Source of the DNA: Actinocrinis sp046724665
GTDB taxonomy: Bacteria; Actinomycetota; Actinomycetes; Streptomycetales; Catenulisporaceae
DNA length: 5,140 bases
NCBI GenBank assembly: GCA_046724665.1
Contig: JBKOWZ010000026.1
Span: 1 to 5,140, forward strand
Direction of reading: 5' to 3'
The position numbers were made by a program, and so were the translations under genes. Below the pieces are notes generated by a model. That model did not search any database, was not told the origin of the DNA, and saw only the letters and a program-made list of their open reading frames with translations. Positions 1 through 5,140 of this stretch are shown here, piece by piece (the first letter of the stretch is position 1; every line of letters starts with the position of its first letter).

Positions 1-101
1 AAACTACCCGGGGCCGGGGTTGGCCGGGGCCCCCCCCCTAAATCTTCGGGGTCCGGGGGCCGTCCGGGCCCCCCCCGGTGGGGGGGGGGGGGGGGGGGGG
101 G
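1..101. other. Anomalous G/C homopolymer stretch, possible contig-edge artefact
   Basis: The first 101 bases are almost only G and C, with C runs at 30-38 and 69-76 and a run of 22 G at 80-101. Several trivial hairpins can form, for example GGGGGCC at 55-61 with GGCCCCC at 67-73, and the C run at 69-76 with the G run that follows. No credible coding frame is seen. From base 102 onward the sequence becomes ordinary. Homopolymers this long are unusual even in actinobacterial DNA, so low-quality sequence at a contig end is the simplest reading. A real G-quadruplex-forming or terminator region of an upstream gene cannot be excluded. Confidence 0.6.
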
Positions 102-109
102 CCGGCACC

Positions 110-138
110 TTGACTTAATCGGTTAAGTGAACCAGCCT
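110..138 (+). promoter_or_regulatory. Candidate promoter of the GH5 cellulase gene
   Basis: TTGACT at 110-115 matches the -35 consensus of the main actinobacterial sigma factor. A weak -10 candidate, CAGCCT, lies at 133-138 after a 17-base spacer. Transcription would then begin near 145 and give a leader of about 40 bases before the ATG at 187. The -35 match is good and the -10 is poor, as is common in regulated promoters. The call is a prediction from sequence only. Confidence 0.4.
113..128. promoter_or_regulatory. Palindromic operator, LacI-family type
   Basis: ACTTAATCGGTTAAGT is a 16-bp palindrome in which seven of eight base pairs are symmetric (only the pair 119/122 fails), centred on CpG at 120-121. 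Even-length palindromes with a central CG and A/T-rich arms are typical of LacI-family operators, and many actinobacterial glycosidase genes are controlled by such repressors. It overlaps the -35 box and spacer of the candidate promoter, where a bound repressor would block RNA polymerase. The A/T-rich arms stand out sharply from the GC-rich surroundings. I saw no second copy in the window. The identity of the regulator is unknown. Confidence 0.55.
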
Positions 139-175
139 CCCGAGTTGATTCCCAGCCGAACCAGCGAATCAGAAC

Positions 176-181
176 GAGGAG
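176..181 (+). promoter_or_regulatory. Ribosome binding site fixing the ATG start at 187
   Basis: GAGGAG lies five bases before the ATG at 187. This decides the start: the in-frame GTG at 127 lies inside the operator palindrome, has no ribosome binding site, and would place 20 polar residues ahead of an otherwise standard signal peptide. Confidence 0.8.
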
Positions 182-186
182 TTGCG

Positions 187-1749
187 ATGCACATTCAACG
201 AAGAGCCCTACCCGCCGTCGGCGCCGTCGCCGCACTGGTCGCGGCCGCAGCGGCCGCAGTCACCGTGTCGGGGCAGGCGCAGGCGGCGAGTGCGGGGTGC
301 TCGGTCAGCTACACCGTCTCCAGCCAGTGGGACGTGGGCTTCACCACGAACATCGTGATCACGAACCTGGGCAGCCCGATCACGTCGTGGTCGCTGGGGT
401 GGACGTTCGCCGGCAACCAGAAGATCACGCAGCTGTGGAACGGCAGCTACACGCAGTCGGGTGCGGCCGTGACCGTGACGAACCTGTCGTACAACGGCTC
501 GATCGGCACGAACGGCACGACGTCCCTCGGCTTCAACGGCTCGTACTCGGGCACGAATACCGTCCCGAGCCAGTTCACGCTGAACGGCACCGTGTGCAAC
601 GGCACGGTGAGCTCCAGCCCCAGCACGAGTGCCAGCCGCACCACCTCCGCCAGCGCCTCCGCCTCGGCGTCGGCCAGCGCCTCGCGGTCCGCGTCGCCAT
701 CCGCCAGCTCGAGCGGCCCGGCCCCGGCGCTGCACGTCTCGGGCAACCACCTGGTCACCGCCGCCGGAACGCCGTATCGGCTGCTCGGCGTCAACCGGTC
801 AAGCGGTGAGTTCGCCTGTATCCAGGGCAACGGGATGTGGGACGGCCCGGCGGACCAGGCCACGGTCAACGCGATGAAGACCTGGAACATCCACGCCGTG
901 CGGCTCCCGCTCAACGAGGAGTGCTGGCTCGGCACGGCCGACGTGCCCGCCACCGGAACCAGCGGCGCCGCGTATCAGCAGGCGGTGAAGGACTACGTGA
1001 ACCTGCTGGTGGCCAACGGCATGAACGTGATCCTCGACCTGCACTGGACCTACGGCCTGTACACCGGCAGCGGCGCGGGCTGCTCGGACGTGAAGGCGAC
1101 CTGCCAGAAGCCGATGCCGGACTCGCAGTACACGCCGACGTTCTGGACCCAGGTCTCCACCATGTTCAAGGGCAACGACGCGGTGATCTTCGACCTGTTC
1201 AACGAGCCCTACCCGGACGCGGCCGACGGCTGGAACAACCCGACCGAGGAGTGGACCTGCCTGCGTGACGGCGGCACCTGCACCGGCATCACCTACCCGG
1301 TGGCCGGCATGCAGACGCTGGTGAACGCGGTGCGCGCGACCGGCGCGACGAACGTCATCATGGTCGGCGGCCTGACGTGGACCAACGACCTGAGCCAGTG
1401 GGCCGCCTACGCGCCGAAGGACCCGACCGGCAACCTGATCGCGTCGTGGCACACCTACAACTTCAACAGCTGCTCCAACACCTCCTGCTGGAACAACACC
1501 ATCGCCACGGTCGCCGCGAAGACGCCGGTTCAGATCGGCGAGGTCGGCCAGAACAGCTGCGGCCACGACTACCTCGACCAGGTCACCACCTGGGCCGACG
1601 CCAACGGGATCGGCTACCAGGCCTGGACGTGGAACCCGTGGGGCGTGTGCAACAGCAACGGCAACGACCTCATCCTCGACTGGAACGGCACCCCGACCAG
1701 CACCTTCGGCCAGGGTTTCCAGGCGCACCTGCTGACGCAGCACCCGTAA
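187..1749 (+). CDS. Secreted cellulase: CBM2, Ser-rich linker, GH5 catalytic domain
   Basis: This 520-residue exported enzyme is predicted to hydrolyse beta-1,4-glucan, most likely as an endoglucanase. Residues 1-36 form a signal peptide (MHIQRR, Ala/Val core, cleavage after AQA or ASA). Residues 37-138 are a family 2 cellulose-binding module closed by C38 and C137, with W48 and W84 as likely binding-face aromatics and Y102 where a third Trp is usual. Residues 141-180 are a Ser/Ala/Thr linker. Residues 181-515 are a GH5 (clan GH-A) barrel with R239 (VRLPLNE), H286 (DLHW), acid/base E340 (FNEP), H422/Y424 (WHTY), nucleophile E452 (IGEVG) and W480 (QAWTW). The catalytic part has ten cysteines, which suggests up to five disulfides and fits an extracellular protein. 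All key residues are present and the frame is intact. It stands alone, with its own promoter and operator, convergent to the next gene. The GH5 family is clear; the subfamily and exact substrate (cellulose, mixed-linkage glucan, other) are not proven. Confidence 0.93.
   Translation: MHIQRRALPAVGAVAALVAAAAAAVTVSGQAQAASAGCSVSYTVSSQWDVGFTTNIVITNLGSPITSWSLGWTFAGNQKITQLWNGSYTQSGAAVTVTNLSYNGSIGTNGTTSLGFNGSYSGTNTVPSQFTLNGTVCNGTVSSSPSTSASRTTSASASASASASASRSASPSASSSGPAPALHVSGNHLVTAAGTPYRLLGVNRSSGEFACIQGNGMWDGPADQATVNAMKTWNIHAVRLPLNEECWLGTADVPATGTSGAAYQQAVKDYVNLLVANGMNVILDLHWTYGLYTGSGAGCSDVKATCQKPMPDSQYTPTFWTQVSTMFKGNDAVIFDLFNEPYPDAADGWNNPTEEWTCLRDGGTCTGITYPVAGMQTLVNAVRATGATNVIMVGGLTWTNDLSQWAAYAPKDPTGNLIASWHTYNFNSCSNTSCWNNTIATVAAKTPVQIGEVGQNSCGHDYLDQVTTWADANGIGYQAWTWNPWGVCNSNGNDLILDWNGTPTSTFGQGFQAHLLTQHP
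607..726 (+). repeat. Low-complexity Ser/Ala linker coding region
   Basis: This stretch encodes residues 141-180 of the cellulase, with repeated Ser-Ala dipeptides built from short GCC/TCC/AGC/TCG repeats. It is the flexible linker between CBM2 and GH5. Such linkers are often O-glycosylated in actinobacteria, and the repeated codons make the length prone to slippage. Confidence 0.8.
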
Positions 1750-1752
1750 GAA

Positions 1753-1798
1753 CGCGCAGCGCGACTGCCCGGTGGGTGCCGGGCAGTCGCGCTGCGTG
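1753..1798. terminator. Bidirectional hairpin terminator between convergent genes
   Basis: A perfect 18-bp inverted repeat has arms at 1755-1772 and 1779-1796 with the loop TGGGTG. One G-U wobble and one more pair extend the stem to 20 bp (1753-1798). It begins three bases after the cellulase stop and ends 20 bases before the stop of the opposing FnIII gene, so it can serve both. There is no T-tract on either side, as is usual for actinobacterial terminators. Confidence 0.85.
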
Positions 1799-1818
1799 GA
1801 GACCTGTCGGAGCTAGTG

Positions 1819-3306
1819 TCAGGGCACTGGGATGTACGGCACGGAGAAGCGCACGGGTCCGTCGAGCACCGACTCGTTGCCGGCCGCGTCCAGCGACACG
1901 ACGTAGACCACGTGCGTGGGCCCGGACGGAAGGGTCAGGCTCGCGCCGGTGGTGGTCGTGCTGGCGAGCACGGTCGAGCCCTCGTACAGCCGGTATCCCG
2001 CGACCGGGTCCGCGCCGGCCGGCTGGCTCCACGCGAGCGTGACGGTGCCGGTGAAGGGCGACGAGTAGTTGGGCGTCCGGCTGGTCACCGTCAGCGCCGT
2101 CGGAGCGGCCGGCCGCGCGCTCGGGCCGTACAGCGTGGTCGCGGTGACCGGGGCGCTCGGGGCCGAGCTGCCGCACGCGCCGCCGGTCGCCGATTCCTGA
2201 ACCGCGACCGTGTACGACGCGGTGCTCGCCGACGGAAGCCCGGTGACGACGGCCGTGTTGCCGTCAACCGTCGCGACCGGAGCACCCCAGCGGTACACGA
2301 CGAAGCCGACGGGCTGCACGATGGACGTCCACGACAGCGCGACCGTGGACGCGGAACGCGGCGTCACCGTGAGCCCGGCCGGCGGCGGCACCACGGTGTC
2401 GCAGGGTGCTGTCGAGACGGCCGCCGCGTTGCTCTGCGCGGACTCGCCGCCCGCCGCGTCCAGGGCGGAGACGGTGAACTGGTGCGCGGTGTCCCGCCAC
2501 AGCCCGGTCACCGTCGCCGCGGTGCCGTAGGTGGCCGCCACCTGCGTGCCGCCGTCGTAGACCGCGTAGCCGGCCACCGATCCCGACGCGCCCCACGACA
2601 GCGAGACCGACCCGTTCGTCGTGCCGGTCACGGTCAGGCCGCTCGGCGCGGCCGGACGCGAACCCGGCCCGGCGAGCGTGGTGACCGTCAGCGGCGCGCC
2701 GGCGTGCAGCGTTCCGTTGCAGTCGCGGCGCGCCACGGTCACCGTGTGCGTCGAGGACGGTGCCAGTCCGCTGATCCGGGCGCTGTCCAGCGCCGTCTGC
2801 ATCACGTTCGCGCCGTCCAGCTGCACGATCAGCGTGCCCGGCTGGTCGTAGTAGGGCTGCGCGTTGGACCAGGACAGCGATACTCCGGACGCGGAGACGT
2901 TGGTCGCGGTCAGGCCGCTCGGCGCGGTGATTCCGCACGCGAACGGTCCGCCGACGATGGCGGTGCGCGAAATGGACGCGCTGGCCGCGGACTCGCGTCC
3001 GAACGGATCGACGGCGGTCACCGTGTAGGTGTGCGCGCTGTTGAAGACGAGATTGCGGATGGTCACATGCGTGGTGGTGTTGCGGGCCACCACCGCCCCG
3101 CCCTCGTAGACCTGGAAGTAGGCGGGCCTGGTGCCCGTCGCCGGCTCGGTCCAGGAGAGGGTGATCGATGTGGCGTCGTTCGTGGCGTACAGGCGCTGGG
3201 GTGTGGCCGGTCCGCCCACGTCGGCCGCCGCCGGGCCGCCGATACCGCCGGTCACCACCGCCAGCCCCGCCCCAAGTGCGATCCCTAGTATCAAGTTGCG
3301 TCGCAC
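1819..3306 (-). CDS. Secreted protein of five fibronectin type III domains
   Basis: This 495-residue exported protein has no visible catalytic domain. The GTG start at 3306 is chosen because GGAGGTGAG lies seven bases upstream; an in-frame TTG at 3354 and a GTG at 3315 have no usable ribosome binding site. Residues 1-28 are a signal peptide (MRRN, hydrophobic core, PAAA then D29). Five FnIII beta-sandwich domains follow, at about 33-118, 126-211, 219-299, 307-391 and 399-490, each opening with a Pro/Leu-rich strand and an LSW or LAW motif. Domains 1, 3 and 5 share a [VL]Y[ED]G strand and a D-x-x-G-x-E-S turn. Domains 2 and 4 each carry a cysteine pair (C124/C196 and C302/C378). There is no sortase motif, transmembrane tail or SLH domain, so it is probably released. 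In actinobacteria FnIII domains usually act as spacers in glycosidases; an all-FnIII protein may be an adhesion or scaffold partner, which is inference. It is co-directional with the GH39-like gene but separated from it by a hairpin. Confidence 0.85.
   Translation of the reverse strand: MRRNLILGIALGAGLAVVTGGIGGPAAADVGGPATPQRLYATNDATSITLSWTEPATGTRPAYFQVYEGGAVVARNTTTHVTIRNLVFNSAHTYTVTAVDPFGRESAASASISRTAIVGGPFACGITAPSGLTATNVSASGVSLSWSNAQPYYDQPGTLIVQLDGANVMQTALDSARISGLAPSSTHTVTVARRDCNGTLHAGAPLTVTTLAGPGSRPAAPSGLTVTGTTNGSVSLSWGASGSVAGYAVYDGGTQVAATYGTAATVTGLWRDTAHQFTVSALDAAGGESAQSNAAAVSTAPCDTVVPPPAGLTVTPRSASTVALSWTSIVQPVGFVVYRWGAPVATVDGNTAVVTGLPSASTASYTVAVQESATGGACGSSAPSAPVTATTLYGPSARPAAPTALTVTSRTPNYSSPFTGTVTLAWSQPAGADPVAGYRLYEGSTVLASTTTTGASLTLPSGPTHVVYVVSLDAAGNESVLDGPVRFSVPYIPVP
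2083..2682 (-). repeat. Repeated FnIII domain junction (about 181-residue period)
   Basis: The junction between FnIII domains 2 and 3 (residues 209-227, bases 2626-2682) and that between domains 4 and 5 (residues 390-408, bases 2083-2139) are near copies: TTL-x-GP-x-x-RPAAP-x-x-LTVT. The spacing is 181 residues, the length of two domains. This indicates that a two-domain block was duplicated. Confidence 0.65.
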
Positions 3307-3310
3307 AGTA

Positions 3311-3319
3311 CTCACCTCC
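3311..3319 (-). promoter_or_regulatory. Strong ribosome binding site fixing the GTG start at 3306
   Basis: Read on the minus strand, GGAGGTGAG closely matches the anti-Shine-Dalgarno complement and sits seven bases before GTG. Its first two G (3319, 3318) can also pair into a small stem (bases 3342-3347 with 3318-3323), which would partly mask the site. Confidence 0.8.
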
Positions 3320-3323
3320 GGCG

Positions 3324-3354
3324 ATAGAACACCCTCTGCCCCGCCGAGAGTCAA
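3324..3354 (-). promoter_or_regulatory. Weak candidate promoter of the FnIII gene
   Basis: On the minus strand TTGACT lies at 3354-3349, and a poor -10 candidate, TTCTAT, at 3329-3324 after a 19-base spacer. If real, the transcript would start close to the ribosome binding site and have a very short leader. The spacer is long and the -10 match is weak, so the promoter may instead lie further upstream. Confidence 0.2.
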
Positions 3355-3400
3355 CGGGCACTGATTGCGTCCCCGCTCCAGCGCGGGGTTTCCCCCGCGC
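3355..3400 (-). promoter_or_regulatory. Leader region with two mutually exclusive GC hairpins
   Basis: On the minus strand the segment can form GCGCGGGG-GAAA-CCCCGCGC (3400-3381; 8-bp stem, GAAA tetraloop). Alternatively it can form CCCCGC with GCGGGG (3388-3383 with 3376-3371, loop GCTGGA). Both need bases 3383-3388, so only one can exist at a time. The second fold leaves an AAACC-stem-GGGGACGCAA arrangement that resembles the 5' half of the c-di-GMP-I (GEMM) riboswitch, but the 3' half of that motif is not recognisable. It lies 49 to 94 bases before the start codon of the FnIII gene. A regulatory RNA is possible but unproven; it could also be part of the upstream gene's termination region. 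Confidence 0.3.
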
Positions 3401-3425
3401 GGGTGTGAACCTTTCAGTCCTTGAC

Positions 3426-3458
3426 TGCGCCGGGCCGCGGTGCGGCCGGCCCGGCGCA
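3426..3458 (-). terminator. Hairpin terminator after the GH39-like gene
   Basis: A perfect 12-bp inverted repeat, TGCGCCGGGCCG at 3426-3437 and its complement at 3447-3458, with a 9-base loop, begins 13 bases past the stop codon. An alternative inner stem (3433-3438 with 3442-3447) is possible. There is no U-tract. Its presence argues that the FnIII gene is transcribed separately from the GH39-like gene, at least in part. Confidence 0.7.
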
Positions 3459-3471
3459 GACCGGGATGGGG

Positions 3472-5140
3472 TCAGCGTGCTGTCAGGGTCCAGAGGTGGT
3501 CGGCCGTGCCGTTGTCGGCCCATTGCAGGACCTGGGCGCCGGACGCGGTGCTCATGTTGGTCACGCCGAGCAACAGCCCGCTGTTGTCGTTGGCGATCTT
3601 GTACCTGCCGCCGCCCGCCGGGATCAGCTGCCACAGGTGGTCGGTGGTGCCGTTGTCGCCCCAGATCAGCGCGGTGCCGCCGTTCGCGGTGCTCATGTTG
3701 GTGATGCCGAGCAACAGCCCGCCGGCCACATTCCTGATCTTGTAGAGCCCCGATCCGGCCGCGACGAGGGTCCACGACTGCGTGCTCCCGCCGCCGGGGG
3801 TGGCCTGGTCCACGAGCGTGCCCTGCGCGGTGCCGCCGTTCTGCGTGTCCAGCGCGAGGCCGCTGTTGACGTTCCTGATCTGGTACGTCCCGGCCAGCGA
3901 GGTGGTGGTTCCGGTCGGGGTGATCACCAGGTGGTAGCCGTACGCGGCGTTCATCGCGACCGGCACGGTGATCGAGCCGTTGGCCACCGTGTACGTGGTC
4001 TGTGAGATGGTGAGCGGTCCGGAGACCGCGGTGGTGCGGCCGGCGGACGGCGTGTATTCGAGCTTGACGTTCACCGTGCTCCCGAACGCCGACAGCGAAT
4101 TGAGGCCGTTGACGGTCACCGCGGTGGCGCCGGTGCCGCCGCCGAAGATGACGCTCACCTGGTCGCCCGCGGAGTTGACCGACGCGGCGCCGTCCAGCCC
4201 CGACTGCGACGGGGGCACGGTGGTGACCATGTTGCCGCTCATCGAGCCGTACCAGGTGTAGAGCCAGTAGGCGCCGTTCGGCGAGCCGCCGGTGTCGGTG
4301 AGGGTGTCCCCGAGCGTGCCGTAGTGGTTCCAGAAGGCCAGCTCGGCGTCGTGCACCCCGGCGCGCTCGAACTTCGCGATGTAGCCGACCAGCGGGCCCG
4401 GGACGCCGACCTCGCTGGTCGTGCCGTACTCCTCGATGGCGATCGGCCGCGGGCTGATGCCGAGGCTGGACTCGAGCGAGCGGTACGCGGCCACGTCGGC
4501 GGCGATGCTCGACGCGCCGCCCAGCTCGTGCCAGGCGATGATGTCGGGCACGGTGCCGCTGTTCTTGGCGTCGGTCAGGAAGGTGGACATCCAGCTCTGG
4601 TTCCAGTACGAGGTGCTCGGGCCCTGGATCGGCCGGCCGGCGTCCTTCGAGCGCACCTCGTGGAACGTCCTGGCCCAGCCGGCGTCGAAGGCGCCGGCGG
4701 CGCCGGTGTTCCAGGTCCAGTCCGGCTCGTTCCACAGCTCCCAGGCGCTGATGTTCGTCGCGCCGGACGCCTTGACCGAGGCGACCTGCTGATCGACCGC
4801 GGAAAGCCAGTCGGTCCAGCTGACCCAGCGGTACGGGAAGTTCGGATACCAGTCCGGCATCCGCACGACCACCTTCGCCCCGGCCCTGGCCGCCTCCGGC
4901 GCGACGACCAGCGCGTCGCCGCCCGGGGACGGCTCGCCGTTGGGCAGCTGCTTCCCGCCGGGCGCCATCTGCACGAAGGTGTTCGGGTGCTGCGGCTGCA
5001 CCAGGCTGTCGGCCGGGATCGTCGCGGTGTCCAGGCCGTACAGTCCGCCGGAGGCGACATGGGTGACGGCGCGGAAGGGCTGGTTGACGTTGACCACGAG
5101 CGTGGTCGCCGCGGTCGCCGCCGCGTGGGCGGGGGTCACG
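3472..5140 (-). CDS. Secreted GH39-like glycoside hydrolase with CBM13, 5' end missing
   Basis: The gene runs off the window: the GTG at 5139 is best read as a Val codon near the end of a signal peptide (TPAHA, AATA), so the true start lies beyond 5140. Counting that Val as residue 1, about 555 residues are visible. Residues 15-305 look like a clan GH-A barrel, with acid/base E138 in WELWNEPDW and nucleophile E237 (or E236) in IAIEEYG. Residues 306-408 look like the beta-sandwich that accompanies GH39-type enzymes. Residues 415-555 are a ricin-type beta-trefoil (CBM13) with three repeats ending in SWTL, LWQL and LWTL. The retaining mechanism follows from the clan. The substrate is not readable from sequence; GH39 includes xylosidases and enzymes releasing arabinose-containing disaccharides from arabinogalactan, and an arabinose-related target is plausible. 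GH39 is my best match rather than certain; another clan GH-A family is possible. The frame is intact and a hairpin follows the stop. Confidence 0.8.
   Translation of the reverse strand, partial: VTPAHAAATAATTLVVNVNQPFRAVTHVASGGLYGLDTATIPADSLVQPQHPNTFVQMAPGGKQLPNGEPSPGGDALVVAPEAARAGAKVVVRMPDWYPNFPYRWVSWTDWLSAVDQQVASVKASGATNISAWELWNEPDWTWNTGAAGAFDAGWARTFHEVRSKDAGRPIQGPSTSYWNQSWMSTFLTDAKNSGTVPDIIAWHELGGASSIAADVAAYRSLESSLGISPRPIAIEEYGTTSEVGVPGPLVGYIAKFERAGVHDAELAFWNHYGTLGDTLTDTGGSPNGAYWLYTWYGSMSGNMVTTVPPSQSGLDGAASVNSAGDQVSVIFGGGTGATAVTVNGLNSLSAFGSTVNVKLEYTPSAGRTTAVSGPLTISQTTYTVANGSITVPVAMNAAYGYHLVITPTGTTTSLAGTYQIRNVNSGLALDTQNGGTAQGTLVDQATPGGGSTQSWTLVAAGSGLYKIRNVAGGLLLGITNMSTANGGTALIWGDNGTTDHLWQLIPAGGGRYKIANDNSGLLLGVTNMSTASGAQVLQWADNGTADHLWTLTAR
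3494..3721 (-). repeat. Imperfect 141-bp tandem repeat encoding CBM13 beta and gamma lobes
   Basis: Bases 3494-3580 and 3635-3721 are close copies offset by 141 bases (47 codons). They encode residues of the form GLLLG-[IV]-TNMSTA and DNGT-x-DHLW in both lobes. The first (alpha) lobe, residues 415-460, is clearly more divergent. The DNA-level similarity suggests a fairly recent duplication or gene conversion between the two lobes. Confidence 0.75.

Noticed and set aside
127..186. In-frame GTG at 127 as an earlier start of the cellulase
   Set aside because: It lies inside the operator palindrome, lacks a ribosome binding site, and would add 20 polar residues before a normal signal peptide; the ATG at 187 has GAGGAG at ideal spacing.
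268..302. Possible lipobox at the Cys of SAGC in the cellulase
   Set aside because: The -3 position is Ser rather than Leu/Val/Ile, and this Cys is the expected first half of the conserved CBM2 disulfide (C38-C137), so a free secreted enzyme is more likely.
799..1743. Minus-strand open frame opposite the GH5 domain
   Set aside because: The composition is Val/Arg/Gly/His-rich with no recognisable motif, and it is fully antisense to a well-supported enzyme.
1816..3288. Long plus-strand open frame opposite the FnIII gene
   Set aside because: The product is Arg/Gly-rich low-complexity sequence typical of antisense shadow frames in high-GC DNA, and the minus-strand frame has clear domains and a ribosome binding site.
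3307..3354. TTG at 3354 or GTG at 3315 as start of the FnIII gene
   Set aside because: Neither has a Shine-Dalgarno at workable spacing, whereas GGAGGTGAG sits seven bases before the GTG at 3306, which also gives a classic signal peptide.
3307..3425. ydaO-type (c-di-AMP) riboswitch upstream of the FnIII gene
   Set aside because: I looked for the conserved CCGAAUCC and CUAACCUCGUAGGC-like segments and did not find them.
3421..3426. TTGACT on the plus strand as a promoter
   Set aside because: There is no plus-strand gene downstream and no -10 box at suitable spacing; it lies at the edge of the terminator hairpin.
2264..4735. Very long open frame on the minus strand spanning parts of the FnIII and GH39-like genes
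   Set aside because: It encodes an Arg/His/Gly-rich product without domains, runs across the intergenic hairpins, and overlaps two real genes in another frame; long spurious frames are expected at this GC content.

Overview
The window is very GC-rich. Its coding frames have G or C at nearly every third position, use GTG starts, and carry long Ala/Ser/Thr-rich secretion signals and linkers. This points to a soil-type actinobacterium (Streptomyces, Catenulispora or Actinospica-like); the exact taxon cannot be set from the sequence alone. All three genes encode proteins with clear or probable Sec-type export signals, so this looks like a locus for degrading extracellular plant polysaccharide.

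Layout. Bases 1-101 are an abnormal stretch of G and C homopolymers (including 22 consecutive G) and may be a contig-edge artefact. Bases 102-186 hold a promoter-like -35 box overlapped by a near-perfect 16-bp palindrome with a central CpG, like a LacI-family operator, then a good ribosome binding site. Bases 187-1749 (+) encode a secreted two-domain cellulase: CBM2, Ser/Ala linker, GH5 catalytic domain. A strong hairpin at 1753-1798 separates it from the convergent gene and could terminate transcription from both sides. Bases 1819-3306 (-) encode a secreted protein made only of five fibronectin type III domains. Its 165-base upstream region holds GC-rich hairpins. Bases 3472-5140 (-) encode a clan GH-A, probably GH39-like, glycoside hydrolase with a beta-sandwich and a C-terminal ricin-type CBM13 domain. 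Its 5' end (start and most of the signal peptide) lies outside the window.

How they may work together (inference): the GH5 enzyme would bind and cut cellulose, and the GH39-like enzyme would act on a side-chain or hemicellulosic sugar. The FnIII protein has no visible catalytic domain and may serve as a spacer or adhesion partner. The operator suggests sugar-responsive repression of the cellulase.

No mobile element, CRISPR array, tRNA or rRNA was seen. The least ordinary points are the leader upstream of the FnIII gene, which has mutually exclusive hairpins and a partial resemblance to a c-di-GMP-I riboswitch half, and the alternating A-B-A-B-A pattern of the FnIII domains. I see no convincing wholly new system.
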